From Hyphomicrobiaceae bacterium (GTDB taxonomy: Bacteria > Pseudomonadota > Alphaproteobacteria > Rhizobiales > Hyphomicrobiaceae), in contig JANXWC010000256.1 in assembly GCA_025351355.1 (NCBI GenBank), forward strand, positions 18,174 to 82,173: a stretch of 64,000 bases of DNA, in the 5' to 3' direction. Shown here piece by piece: positions 10,132 through 19,065 of the stretch. The notes under the pieces are model-generated. The model was not told where the DNA came from. It saw only the letters and a list, made by a program, of their open reading frames with translations, and made no database searches. Both the position numbers and the translations under genes were made by a program. Position 1 is the first letter of the stretch. Every line of letters begins with the position of its first letter.

Positions 10132-10866
10132 TCCAGCGATAAAATCGTGTGCCGAAATATGGATGATCGCTAGATCAGCCACTTGTTTGCCGGCGGCAGT
10201 GATGATCAGCGGAGATATCGAATGGGAATAGCCATATCGCTGATAAAGTCCCGTACCCATCGTCGTATTCGGAACCGATCCGAGCAGATGAGCAGGGTCC
10301 CACAAGGTCATCATGCACGCATTCACGATATGCACGAAGATCGACGCATAGCGGTCGCCACGCTCGTCAGGATGCACCCAAACAGCGCCGGCGTAACTCA
10401 ACAATCCCTTCAATTCGTACGCGAAGGGAGCTGTGATCTGTGTTTCTATCTGGTCGACGTTGCGGTCGCGGCGAATGCAGGCAAATCGACCGCTGTTGAC
10501 GAGATCTGCGAACGACTCCGTCCGCGCGTCGAACGGCTTGCCGCAAATGCAGATTTTAATGCTGCCGTGTTTGTCGAAGGCCGCCAGGCACATCGACCCC
10601 TTGGGTATGTCGGCAAAGCCTGGGTCGAACATAGGATTGAAAGAGCCCCAGCTGTCGGCGTTCCGCTTGCTGAGGCCCGTCAACTCGTCGAACGGGATGA
10701 ACTGCAGCGTCATGCCGCGCTCGCGCAGCCGCTCGTCCGCGCTGATGAAGAAGCGGCCGAGCAACCCCGGCGGACCGTGCACAACGCGGAACGATTCGAG
10801 AAATGGCACACCGGTCCGCGGTTGCGCCAGAACGTTTTCGGCATAGCCCGATGGTGCGCCGGACAC
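10066..10866 (-). CDS. Unknown protein with a GNAT-like C-terminal half
   Basis: The open frame extends to a TTG at 10959, but a GTG at 10866 has AGGGGA six bases upstream, so I prefer that start (266 residues). The C-terminal half contains GAVWVHPDERG followed by an alpha helix and later YQRYGYSH. That order resembles the acetyl-CoA loop and end of GNAT acetyltransferases, with an acidic residue where some relatives have Arg/Gly. This similarity is weak and I treat it as a suggestion. The gene is divergent from the small XRE regulator at 11003 and overlaps its convergent neighbour by 66 bases, so the regulator may control this gene. Confidence 0.5.
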   Translation of the reverse strand: MSGAPSGYAENVLAQPRTGVPFLESFRVVHGPPGLLGRFFISADERLRERGMTLQFIPFDELTGLSKRNADSWGSFNPMFDPGFADIPKGSMCLAAFDKHGSIKICICGKPFDARTESFADLVNSGRFACIRRDRNVDQIETQITAPFAYELKGLLSYAGAVWVHPDERGDRYASIFVHIVNACMMTLWDPAHLLGSVPNTTMGTGLYQRYGYSHSISPLIITAAGKQVADLAIIHISAHDFIAGLAIYLDEIWPKFDAAVASRNR

Positions 10867-11002
10867 GATCAATCCCCTGCCAAGTGCTGTCTCTGAGAAA
10901 CCCTTAGAAAGACACGGATACAACCCTACAATAGAGTCACGTTTACTTATCGTGTGCAATCAGCGATGTTGGAAAGTCGCAAATTCGTGTTGGGTCGCAG
11001 TC

Positions 11003-11272
11003 ATGAGTGCAACTATCGACGTCCTCGTTGGAAAAAGAATTGCCGGCTTGCGCGAAGTGGCGCAACTTTCTGCAGGCGATCTGGCATTTCGAGTGAATGC
11101 TGACCTCGATCGCATCTTTCGAATTGAAGCTGGCCTGGAAAGACCGGTCGCCGCACTGCTGGCGCGTCTAGCGCATCTGTTCGGCATACCGATCTGGTCG
11201 TTTTTCGAGCCTGGCAACTCTCATTTGCCTGCCGATATCAACCGTCCCGCACAGCGCCCAACTTTGCACTGA
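11003..11272 (+). CDS. Small XRE-family HTH regulator
   Basis: The start is taken at the ATG at 11003 (MSATIDVLVGKRI). The 89 residues form a single lambda-repressor-like helix-turn-helix: GKRIAGLREVAQLS as helix 1, AGDLAFRVNADLDRIFRIE as the turn and recognition region, and a closing helix ending FGIPIWSFFEP. It lacks any sensor or oligomerisation domain. It is divergent from the unknown gene that starts near 10866, with about 136 bases between the two starts that would hold both promoters. It probably acts as a local repressor. The ligand and target are unknown. Confidence 0.72.
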   Translation: MSATIDVLVGKRIAGLREVAQLSAGDLAFRVNADLDRIFRIEAGLERPVAALLARLAHLFGIPIWSFFEPGNSHLPADINRPAQRPTLH

Positions 11273-11314
11273 TGCGGTGCCTTCGTTCTGCGACACACCT
11301 AAAACCATAACAAC

Positions 11315-12898
11315 TCAGTCGCCGAGCACACCAGTTCCGAGCGTGAATTCATCGGCACGTGCTTTATAGGTCAAGCCTTTGCGGAGCGCCCAGGTCTGCA
11401 CCGGATAGTAGATCGGAATCAGCGCCGTGTCGGAAATGGCCAGCAGGCTGGCCTGGCCCAGCAATTGCGCGCGTTTGGCATCGTCGATCGTGCCCTGCGC
11501 TCCTTCAATCAACGTATCGACGTCGCGGTTGGAGTACCGGCCGCGATTGGCCGCGCCAGCCCCGGTGGCCGGATTGACGGTATGCACTAAGGCATTGAGC
11601 GAGTCGGACGACTCGCCCGTCCCGGAGCTGCGACCGGCCAGAATCACCGAAAATTCCGGTTTCCCCTTATCGCCAGAGGTGGCACGCGCGAAGAACTGTC
11701 CCGGCGCCAGTGCCTCGACGACCGTATCAATCCCGACGCGCTGCAGCATCTGTGCTACGGCTTGAGCCACTTTGACGTCGTTGGCGTAACGTCCCGCTGG
11801 CGAATGTAGCGTCAATTTGAAACCTTGCGCCAGTCCGGCTTCCGCAAGCAGCTTTCGTGCGCCTTCCGGGTCGTACGCCGTTGGCTTCAATATACTGGAT
11901 GTTCCGAAAAATCCCGGTGCCAGAAATTGGCCGGCAGCGATTGCGGCGCCGCCCATGACCCGCGCCACGATCGCATCTCGATTGATGGCCTTCGACAGCG
12001 CCAGCCGGACCTTAGCGTCGCGCAGCGGATTGGCGAGCGGGGCTCCGTCCTTGCCGGTGATGTACGGTGTAGAGTCGCGAAATTGGTCCATATGCAGATA
12101 GATGACGCGTTGCGTCACCGCCTGCACCACTTCCAGTTTTGCATCTTCCTTGAGGCGATTGACTTGCGCCGTCGGCACGTCTTCGATCATGTCGACATCG
12201 CCAGCTACCAACGCGGCAACGCGCATCCCATCATCGGCGATCTGTTTGAGCGATATGCGGTCCCAGCGTGGTCTGTCCCCCCAATAGGCGTCGTTGCGCA
12301 CGACCACCAATCGCTCGCCCGGAACAAATTCGGCAAATTTATAGGGCCCGGTCCCGATCGCCGCCTTGCCCGAATTATAGTCTGCCGTTTTCGCATTTTT
12401 GCCGCGTCCGCGCGAGACGATCATGATGCGCGACAAGTTATTGAGCATCAGCGGATCGGGCAGTTCCGTCACGATATCGATCGTCAGATCATCGATCTTG
12501 CGAACCGTGCGGCCTCGAATGGCGGACGCATAACTCGACGGGCTGTCGGGGACCGCCGGTGCCCGCTCGAAAGTGAAGAGCACGTCGTCGGCCGTAAACG
12601 GCGCGCCGTCATGCCACAACACTCCGGGACGCAGCTTAATTCGCCAAGTCTTGTCGTCGGGTTGGCTCCACGATTGGGCTAAGGCGGGGATGAGTTCGCC
12701 CTTTTCGTCCGCCGCTACCAGTCGCTCGAAAATATGCGATAACGCGCTATCGTTGGGCGTTAGATTATGGAAGTGTGGATCGATAGACGTAGGTTCCGAC
12801 AACACGCCAATGCGCAGATCCGCGGTCGCCGCTGCACCGTGTGCGATGCCAGCCAGAACAAACAACACCACCAGCAGCGCCTGTCGCGCGCCTGCCAT
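11315..12898 (-). CDS. ABC transporter substrate-binding protein, family 5 (peptide/opine/nickel type)
   Basis: The start at 12898 is supported by a GGAG-containing site and by the signal peptide that follows (MAGARQALLVVLFVLAGIAHGAAA). The 527-residue protein is a family-5 extracytoplasmic solute-binding protein of the DppA/OppA kind. Diagnostic stretches are TSIDPHFHNLTPND near the mature start, GVLWHDGAPFTADDVLFTF and the GTGPYKF motif. It would capture an oligopeptide or similar solute in the periplasm. No permease or ATPase genes are next to it, so it either works with a transporter encoded elsewhere or is an orphan. Three 58-base hairpin repeats lie in its upstream region. Confidence 0.88.
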   Translation of the reverse strand: MAGARQALLVVLFVLAGIAHGAAATADLRIGVLSEPTSIDPHFHNLTPNDSALSHIFERLVAADEKGELIPALAQSWSQPDDKTWRIKLRPGVLWHDGAPFTADDVLFTFERAPAVPDSPSSYASAIRGRTVRKIDDLTIDIVTELPDPLMLNNLSRIMIVSRGRGKNAKTADYNSGKAAIGTGPYKFAEFVPGERLVVVRNDAYWGDRPRWDRISLKQIADDGMRVAALVAGDVDMIEDVPTAQVNRLKEDAKLEVVQAVTQRVIYLHMDQFRDSTPYITGKDGAPLANPLRDAKVRLALSKAINRDAIVARVMGGAAIAAGQFLAPGFFGTSSILKPTAYDPEGARKLLAEAGLAQGFKLTLHSPAGRYANDVKVAQAVAQMLQRVGIDTVVEALAPGQFFARATSGDKGKPEFSVILAGRSSGTGESSDSLNALVHTVNPATGAGAANRGRYSNRDVDTLIEGAQGTIDDAKRAQLLGQASLLAISDTALIPIYYPVQTWALRKGLTYKARADEFTLGTGVLGD

Positions 12899-13029
12899 CC
12901 GCCTCTCCGCCGCTCTGACCGCAAGTCGGACAATCCGACCCACGTCGTCAATCACCTCCGACTGAAGTCCGTTCAAAATTGCGAACGGCACACTTCCGAG
13001 TGTCAGAATTGACCTACGGAGATCCTAGA

Positions 13030-13190
13030 GCGGTTTAGCCGAAGTGTGAAGCGGTTCGGCGTGTAGAACCGCTCAAAGTCATGGAGCGCGGTTTAGCCGA
13101 AGTGTGAAGCGGTTCGGCGTGTAGAACCGCTCAAAGTCATGGAGCGCGGTTTAGCCGAAGTGTGAAGCGGTTCGGCGTGTAGAACCGCTC
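13030..13190. repeat. Three tandem 58-bp palindromic repeats
   Basis: The core GCGGTTTAGCCGAAG begins at 13030, 13088 and 13146, so the period is exactly 58 bases and the copies are almost identical. Each copy contains two nested or competing stems: AGCGGTTC...GAACCGCT (8 bp, 8-base loop) and GCCGAA...TTCGGC, and the whole unit is also flanked by GAGCGGTT...AACCGCTC. There is no T-run after the hairpins. The array lies between the start of the solute-binding protein gene and the end of the M15 peptidase gene, both on the reverse strand. Confidence 0.95.
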
Positions 13191-13220
13191 CAAACCGATG
13201 GCCTCATGGCCGTCAGCTAT

Positions 13221-13853
13221 TCACCAGCTGCGGCGCGGGCCCGTATCGATGTGGAATAGCCCGCCGCCATAGTGCTTGAGACCGCCCACGCTACCGTTGT
13301 CACGCAGCGAGGCATAAACTGCAGACACGCTGCCATGTACGCGGAAATCGACCGCTTCACCTTGCAAGTGATACGACTTCGGGGCACCGCCGACTGAAGC
13401 GTTATGTGACCGGCTTCGGCAGGTTGAGTTCACCGTTACGGGGCCGAAATTAGAGGCCAGCGACCGCATGATGCCCCGCAGCGTGCCATTGAGGCAGCCG
13501 GCATCGGCAGTCCAATTGACCGAACCACCTGACAGGCTACGGCGCGGCCGCTCCCGTTCAGGAGTTGCGTCCGATCGCGATGCGTTAAGGCTGGCGACAC
13601 GGGTCCGGCGGGTTTGCGGCCGATCTTCCGGCGCGCTTACTTTGGTGCGCTTGGCCCTCGTTGGCGCGCCGCCGGTCTCTATCTCGTCTGGGTTGAGCGA
13701 TGCCACTCTGACGCGCGCCCGCGCAGCCGGACCATCGGAATCTTTAGCAACGCCCATAAAGCCTTCGGCCCAGCTCTCGCTGTCGGCGCGGGCCGGCTCG
13801 ACGCCGACAAACCCGGCAGTCGCCATCACAATCGCTACAATAAATCTTTTCAT
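13221..13853 (-). CDS. Secreted M15-family peptidase-like protein (peptidoglycan)
   Basis: This 210-residue protein has a signal peptide (MKRFIVAIVMATAGFVGVEPARA) and a long basic, low-complexity linker to about residue 108. A C-terminal Peptidase_M15 (VanY/D,D-carboxypeptidase-like) domain follows. Zinc ligands are visible as His162 and Asp169 in SYHLQGEAVDF and His201 in GLFHIDTG, and STCRSRSHN matches the conserved substrate-side motif. It probably trims or binds peptidoglycan peptides in the periplasm. The short catalytic domain is typical of rhizobial stand-alone members. The 58-bp repeat array begins just beyond its stop codon. Confidence 0.85.
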   Translation of the reverse strand: MKRFIVAIVMATAGFVGVEPARADSESWAEGFMGVAKDSDGPAARARVRVASLNPDEIETGGAPTRAKRTKVSAPEDRPQTRRTRVASLNASRSDATPERERPRRSLSGGSVNWTADAGCLNGTLRGIMRSLASNFGPVTVNSTCRSRSHNASVGGAPKSYHLQGEAVDFRVHGSVSAVYASLRDNGSVGGLKHYGGGLFHIDTGPRRSW

Positions 13854-14018
13854 AATCGAACTCCTGCAGGCTTACCGATCCACCCTAACCACAGTTGCGA
13901 TCAGCTGGCCCGGCCCCGGTTAACTGTACAACCCGGGCTCCCTACAGGGGTTGCTTGGCAAAAGGCACCCCGATTTTTGCGAAATGGTTAATGTAAATTT
14001 ACCAAAAGGTCGGGATGT

Positions 14019-15536
14019 TCAGCCGCTACGGTCGGGAATGACGATGTGGAAATGCGCGCCCGCACCGCCGGCAACCGTGCCGTCCTCCACGTCGACCAGC
14101 GCAATCTGGCCACCATGCGCGGCGACGATTTCTTGAGCAATGGCAAGCCCAAGTCCAGTTCCACCGCGCCGAGTCGAGCCCTGGAACGGTTGGAACAGGC
14201 TCGCGCGGGCTCGGGGTTGCAACCCCGGCCCATTGTCCATCAGATCGATCTCCACCGTCCGGCCGGTACGTTTGCCGCTCAGGCGCACGAACGCCATGCC
14301 CTTACTCGGCTCGGCTTTGGTCATCGCTGATATGGCGTCGACGGAATTGCGCGTAAGATTGGACAGCACGCGGTAGAGTTGATCGCGATCGGCATCGACC
14401 ATTAATTTATCGTCGATGTTGACTTGCCAATCGATCAACCCATTAGCCTGCAACCCCAGCCCTTCCCCGACTTCGAAAACCAGCGCCTGCAATCCCACCA
14501 TCGAACGCTTCGGCGCTGGCTCGGCAGCGCGCCCGAACTGCAGCGATTCGTTGCAGAATTTGATCGCTCGATCGAGCGACTCGATGAGTTTCGGCGCGAA
14601 CCGTTGGACCCGTTCGTCTGGCAGACTGGTTAATCTGTCCGACAGCAGCAGCGCATTTGCCAGCAGGTTGCGCAGGTCGTGGTTGATCTTGCTTACGGCC
14701 AGTCCGAGCGCCGCCAGTCGGCTCTTCTGCGCCAGCGTACTATGCAATTCAGATTGCATCCGTGCGAGTTCGGTCTCCGCCAGCCCGATCTCGTCGTTTC
14801 GCCCCGATGGCACCACGATCCGGCTGGCGTCTTCGGGCCGTGCGCTGAAGCGGACCATGGCTTCCGTCAGTCGCATCATCGGCACGACCAGCAACCTGTT
14901 GAGCGTCAGATAGACTGCACCCGCTGTGAGCAGTGAGATGACGATCGACAGGCCCATCACATTGAGTGCATGTTGAACCATCGACTGCTTGAGCGGCGCC
15001 ATCGGCATCACGATTTCGATAACCTCGCCAGCGCCCATGCCCGGTTGTCCGATCACGCGGATGTGGCTTTGTGGGTCCGTTGTGAACACCACTAGGGCGT
15101 CACGGATGAGTTCATAGAGATGGCCGGGCGATCGCCGGATGCTTGTCGTCCGGCTGTCGCCTCTTAGGTCGAACGTCATGCTGACGGGTGTGTCCAGCGG
15201 TGAGCTGAGGATGAGCCGTCGCTGATTATTGCGCTTTAAAGCCACCATGCGCACCTGCGCCGAACTTAATAGCTCGTTGCGCAACATCTCCGGCAGATCG
15301 CCATCGGGCGCAGCCTCTGCCACCAGCGCAGCCACTTGTGCCAGATTTAGTCGGTCGATCATCCAGTTGAGCCGGAAGAATGCGAGCGACGGCACGAAGA
15401 TGAAAACTTCGGCCAGCATCACGAAAAGAACAGTCAACAGCAGTAATTTGGCCGACAAGCTCCCCCTCTTGGCGGTAACGCCAAGCTCGGCCTCACCGGC
15501 CAATATTGCACTTGTACTGTCCACGCGCTTATCCAA
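14019..15536 (-). CDS. Membrane sensor histidine kinase
   Basis: This 505-residue protein has membrane segments near residues 28-55 and 190-215 enclosing a periplasmic sensor of about 130 residues, then a HAMP-like linker. The phosphoacceptor is His286 in KINHDLRNLLANA, and the ATPase domain has an N box (NLTRNSVDAIS), a G1 box (DNGPGL) and a G2 box (GGTGLGLAIAQ), so it looks fully active. The start is a TTG at 15536 or the GTG at 15524, and neither has a strong ribosome binding site. It lies 51 bases downstream of the flavoprotein gene on the same strand and may be cotranscribed with it. No response regulator directly follows, so its partner may be the NarL-type protein at 18095. Confidence 0.86.
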   Translation of the reverse strand: MDKRVDSTSAILAGEAELGVTAKRGSLSAKLLLLTVLFVMLAEVFIFVPSLAFFRLNWMIDRLNLAQVAALVAEAAPDGDLPEMLRNELLSSAQVRMVALKRNNQRRLILSSPLDTPVSMTFDLRGDSRTTSIRRSPGHLYELIRDALVVFTTDPQSHIRVIGQPGMGAGEVIEIVMPMAPLKQSMVQHALNVMGLSIVISLLTAGAVYLTLNRLLVVPMMRLTEAMVRFSARPEDASRIVVPSGRNDEIGLAETELARMQSELHSTLAQKSRLAALGLAVSKINHDLRNLLANALLLSDRLTSLPDERVQRFAPKLIESLDRAIKFCNESLQFGRAAEPAPKRSMVGLQALVFEVGEGLGLQANGLIDWQVNIDDKLMVDADRDQLYRVLSNLTRNSVDAISAMTKAEPSKGMAFVRLSGKRTGRTVEIDLMDNGPGLQPRARASLFQPFQGSTRRGGTGLGLAIAQEIVAAHGGQIALVDVEDGTVAGGAGAHFHIVIPDRSG

Positions 15537-15587
15537 GGCAATTTCATCTCACATTTGTCTCTGGCACCGGTTGTGGGCGCCAGTGAG

Positions 15588-17132
15588 CTAGCCGAACTTT
15601 CTCAGCAACGACAATAACATCTGTACGGCCGGATGCCGCGCTTTCGCGGCCATCGCAGCGAAGGCCGCCCGTCGTGAAACTTCTCCCAGCGTTGGGTAGG
15701 GGGCAATCCATTGCGTCATCGCGCCAATCTTCAACTTCTGTGCAATCGCCAGTGTCCACAGCTGGATTAGTTCTCCCGCTTGTGGTCCAGCGATTCCGGC
15801 GCCGAGGATCCGGCCCCGACCGTCACAAACGATTTTGATCAAGCCCTCAGCGCTGAGTTCGGTCCGTGCCCGGTCGTTTTCGCTGAACGGCCAGCGATAG
15901 ATGGATATCTTCCGCCGCGTCATCCGTGCTTCTGCTTCGGTCATCCCGGTTTGCGCGATTTCAGGATCGGTGAAAATAACCCTTGGGATCGCCGCGATAT
16001 TTATCTTCCGCGGTAGTCTGAACAATGCGCGTTGAATGACTATCCCTGCGTGATAGTTGGCCGCATGCGTAAGCTGCGCTCCCCCGATGACATCGCCGAT
16101 CGCAAACACCCGCCGGTTGGAGGTCACTAGCCCACGGTTGACGACGATGCCTTGGGCGCCAATCTGAACTTTCGCGGCGGCTAGTCCCAATCCATCGATA
16201 TTCGGCTTGCGGCCGGCGGCGATCAGCAGGTGCGACCCGGCAACGCCACGCAGCTGCACACCAGTATCCGCACCAGCCGTTTCACCGAACTGCAGTTCGA
16301 TCGCGCCGGCGCGGCTTTCAATCTTGCGCACCATGCAGCCCGCGTGAATGACCACGCCTTCCCGTTGTAGCCGGCGAACAACCACCGCACTCAGTTCCGC
16401 ATCCTCCCGGCCGAGCACCTGTCCCTGTTCGAACAGCGTCACCTTTGCGCCGAGCCGTCTGTAGGCTTGCGCCAGTTCCACTCCCATGGCCCCGCCGCCG
16501 ATCACCAACAGATGGCCCACCGGCTGATCGAGGTTGAAGACCGTTTCGTTGGTTAGATACGGGACATTTTCCAGGCCCGGAATCGCAGGCATCGCAGGCG
16601 ATGAGCCGGTTGCGATCACGAAGCGCCTGGCCCGGATCAGCACCTCGCCGGCCTCCACCGTCCGGCTATCCACGAAACGTGCGGCTCCCTGAACCACCTT
16701 CACGCCGAGTGCCGTGAACCGTGCGACCGAATCATTAGGCGCCACGGCGCTAATTGCACCCTGGACATGGCGGCTGACCTGTTTGAAGTCGATCACCGGC
16801 TCACGCGCTTCAATCCCGAATGCAGCGCTCGCCCGCGCCTGTTGGGCGCTCTTGGCGGCCGCGATCAGCGCTTTGGAAGGCACGCAGCCGGAATTCAGAC
16901 AATCGCCACCCATTTTGTGCTTTTCGATCAGCACCACAGATACACCGAGCGAGGCTGCGGCCGCAGCCACCGACAGCCCGCCCGACCCTGCGCCGATGAT
17001 GCACAGATCCGGCGTCAGCGTCGTTTGCGCCGACCGATCTATAGCCGCCGTTGTCGGTCCATCAGCGAAGGACCTCTGCGCGGCGGCTCGTCCAAGCGTC
17101 ACGGGCGTACTTTTTTGTGCGCTAGCAACCAT
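15588..17132 (-). CDS. FAD-dependent pyridine nucleotide-disulfide oxidoreductase (mercuric reductase/lipoamide dehydrogenase-like)
   Basis: The 514-residue protein starts at an ATG preceded by GGAGG at seven bases. After a 40-residue extension comes the FAD site (CIIGAGSGGLSVA) and the redox-active disulfide Cys78/Cys83 in GGDCLNSGCVPSKA. The NAD(P) site is LLVIGGGAMGVELAQ, the second FAD motif is VFAIGDVIGG, and the C-terminal dimerisation domain is present. There is no heavy-metal-binding MerA N-terminal domain and no vicinal C-terminal Cys pair, so mercury reduction is unlikely. Its start overlaps the end of the TVP38 gene by 11 bases. Genes of this kind are often paired with TVP38/TMEM64 proteins, but the true substrate is not known. 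Confidence 0.88.
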   Translation of the reverse strand: MVASAQKSTPVTLGRAAAQRSFADGPTTAAIDRSAQTTLTPDLCIIGAGSGGLSVAAAAASLGVSVVLIEKHKMGGDCLNSGCVPSKALIAAAKSAQQARASAAFGIEAREPVIDFKQVSRHVQGAISAVAPNDSVARFTALGVKVVQGAARFVDSRTVEAGEVLIRARRFVIATGSSPAMPAIPGLENVPYLTNETVFNLDQPVGHLLVIGGGAMGVELAQAYRRLGAKVTLFEQGQVLGREDAELSAVVVRRLQREGVVIHAGCMVRKIESRAGAIELQFGETAGADTGVQLRGVAGSHLLIAAGRKPNIDGLGLAAAKVQIGAQGIVVNRGLVTSNRRVFAIGDVIGGAQLTHAANYHAGIVIQRALFRLPRKINIAAIPRVIFTDPEIAQTGMTEAEARMTRRKISIYRWPFSENDRARTELSAEGLIKIVCDGRGRILGAGIAGPQAGELIQLWTLAIAQKLKIGAMTQWIAPYPTLGEVSRRAAFAAMAAKARHPAVQMLLSLLRKFG

Positions 17133-17913
17133 TTCGACGCCTCCAAAAATTGTATGCGACCGGGAGCAGCGCTAGCACGCCGAGCAACGTCAACGCGATC
17201 CGCATTTCCGGTGTAAGCAGTGCGGCCAGTTGCAGCGACAGCGGGCAATCCGCCGCGACCGCCACGGTCAAACATTGGGCTTGTACGGCCTTGGCAGCCA
17301 GCATGGCCTTGTCGAGGCCGGCGCCTGCCGAGCTGTAGGCGAACGAAGCCGGTACGATCCCTAGCACGGTGCCGAGGAGATAGGTGCCAAACCGCACCCC
17401 GAGCAGGGCCGGCACGACGTTCACCACAAAGAATGGAAACACCGGAACGAGCCGCAAGAACAACAGGTAGCTCAACGCATTTTCGCAAAAACCAGCCTGC
17501 AGCCTGGCGACTTGCGGCCCCGCGCGTCGCGCCAGCCGCACCCCGACGGTCGTGCGCGCGATTGCGAACACGACCGAGGCGCCGATAGTCGCCCCCGTCA
17601 TCGCAATCAATCCGCCTTCGAACCATCCAAAAACGGCCCCCGCGACGAGGCTGAAAAAAATCGATCCGGGCAGCATCAGGGACACCACGCCCGCATAAGC
17701 CGCAATGAACACGACAATCGCCAGACCGCGATGGTCCCCGACGATCGACTGAAATCGCTCGCGGACCGCCAGCACCGCATCGAGCGACACCAAGCGATGC
17801 GCGCCTCCGGCCACCACCGCCAAAGTAATCAGCACAAAGATCACGAACGGAACGCTTCGCTGCAGGGGCGCCATGCGTTCGGTCGGCAAATTGATGGGAT
17901 CTGGGATCTTCAT
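17122..17913 (-). CDS. TVP38/TMEM64 (DedA-like) membrane protein
   Basis: The ATG at 17913 (MKIPDPINLP) gives 263 residues, and the open frame upstream of it lacks family character. The protein has five to six membrane segments and the SNARE-associated/TVP38 core: MLPGSIFFSLVAGAVFGWF, then GATIGASVVFAIART and the re-entrant FLRLVPVFPFFVVNVVPALL. Family members sit in the inner membrane and are thought to move lipids or small metabolites. The tight overlap with the downstream flavoprotein suggests a two-gene functional unit, followed by the histidine kinase gene. Confidence 0.87.
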   Translation of the reverse strand: MKIPDPINLPTERMAPLQRSVPFVIFVLITLAVVAGGAHRLVSLDAVLAVRERFQSIVGDHRGLAIVVFIAAYAGVVSLMLPGSIFFSLVAGAVFGWFEGGLIAMTGATIGASVVFAIARTTVGVRLARRAGPQVARLQAGFCENALSYLLFLRLVPVFPFFVVNVVPALLGVRFGTYLLGTVLGIVPASFAYSSAGAGLDKAMLAAKAVQAQCLTVAVAADCPLSLQLAALLTPEMRIALTLLGVLALLPVAYNFWRRRNGC

Positions 17914-18094
17914 AACGAGCCTTTGCCGCAGGCCACACGGCCAGCGCACGTACGTTGCGCTGAACTTACTTGAATTCTCGTCCGGGCAGTGCGCAAAAAA
18001 TCGGATTTCACGCAATGTGTTTTCGCGTGAAGCAGCGTTACGACGATCGCAGGTTGCGTGCTGCGGCGTCCGGACCTCTCCAGTCTGCTTCGGC

Positions 18095-18784
18095 TCAAGG
18101 CGCCGCGCTGATGAATTTGCGACCGATTGCTGCCGCATGCGCCCTGTTGTTGGCGCCGATCGCCTTCAGTATCGTGGCGACATGCATCTTGACCGTGCCT
18201 TCGGCCACCTTCAGCTCCCGCCCAATTTCCTTGTTCGACATCCCCGCTGTAATCAGTTGCAGCACCTCACGCTGGCGCCGCGTCAGCACGTCGGCGTCAA
18301 TCGGTAGCGCTTCGGCTGCCACTGCAGGGCGAGGTGCGTCCGCAGGCAGGTCCGCGATGCTGGCGGGCACATAGATTTCGCCGTCCAGCACCTGTCTGAT
18401 GCGGCGCAACAAGGTCTCGCTGCGCTCGCTTTTCACGATATATCCGTGCACTCCCGCGGTCAGTGCAGCGATGATATCCGATCGCTCTTCCGAACCCGAC
18501 AGCACGATCACGCGCACCTCGGGCCGCAATGTGCGCAGCTTCGCAAGTTCGTGTGGGCTACCCAGCCCCGGCATGGTTAAATCGACGATGGCCAGGAATA
18601 CGTCCGGATCGGCGGACAATGCGAGCGCTTCATCAAAGCTGCTTGCCTCCCGCACTTTCGACGATGGGAATTCCCGCTCCAGCAGTTGGGCCACGCTGCG
18701 TCGGATTAGTTCGTGATCGTCTACAACAAGGATCACACCCTGCCGGGCATGTTCTCTCCGTCCGGTGCCATCATCCCGTGCCAT
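18095..18784 (-). CDS. NarL/FixJ-type response regulator
   Basis: This 229-residue protein has an N-terminal receiver domain (acidic pair in VVDDHE, phosphoacceptor Asp68 in AIVDLTMPG, conserved Ser/Thr in VLSGS, Lys in YIVKSE). A C-terminal LuxR-type helix-turn-helix follows (LTRRQREVLQLITAGMSN ... EGTVKMHVATILKA). It would be activated by phosphorylation and bind DNA. It is transcribed toward the TVP38/flavoprotein/kinase genes, with 181 bases before the TVP38 start, and lies downstream of the kinase-like gene at 19066 on the same strand. It is therefore a candidate regulator of the oxidoreductase genes and a candidate partner of either kinase. Confidence 0.9.
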   Translation of the reverse strand: MARDDGTGRREHARQGVILVVDDHELIRRSVAQLLEREFPSSKVREASSFDEALALSADPDVFLAIVDLTMPGLGSPHELAKLRTLRPEVRVIVLSGSEERSDIIAALTAGVHGYIVKSERSETLLRRIRQVLDGEIYVPASIADLPADAPRPAVAAEALPIDADVLTRRQREVLQLITAGMSNKEIGRELKVAEGTVKMHVATILKAIGANNRAHAAAIGRKFISAAP

Positions 18785-19065
18785 GCAAATTCCGTCAGCT
18801 TGGTGTCGACCGCCGCGGTCGAGTGAGCAAATCGTTCAAGATATAAAGTCAAAAAATAATCGTCGATCATTCGGCGCAGATTAGAAATACACTATTTCGG
18901 CGCCTTTGTGACTGCCGTCTGCCCCTAAACGGTATCGTCTCGGTACACGGTCCCGCGGCATCGCGTTCAGACGCATGAAATCGAACCAAATTGAAATACG
19001 GCGCGGAACCGGCAACATCGTTGCAAATCCGTCCGGTGACCTTAAAAATTCGAATTGTCAGTAGT

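Noticed and set aside
13030..13190. A CRISPR array
   Set aside because: Three 58-bp units follow one another directly with no variable spacers and no cas genes, so they are tandem palindromic repeats.
15588..17132. Mercuric reductase (merA)
   Set aside because: The redox disulfide and FAD motifs fit, but there is no metal-binding N-terminal domain or C-terminal Cys pair, and no mer genes are nearby.
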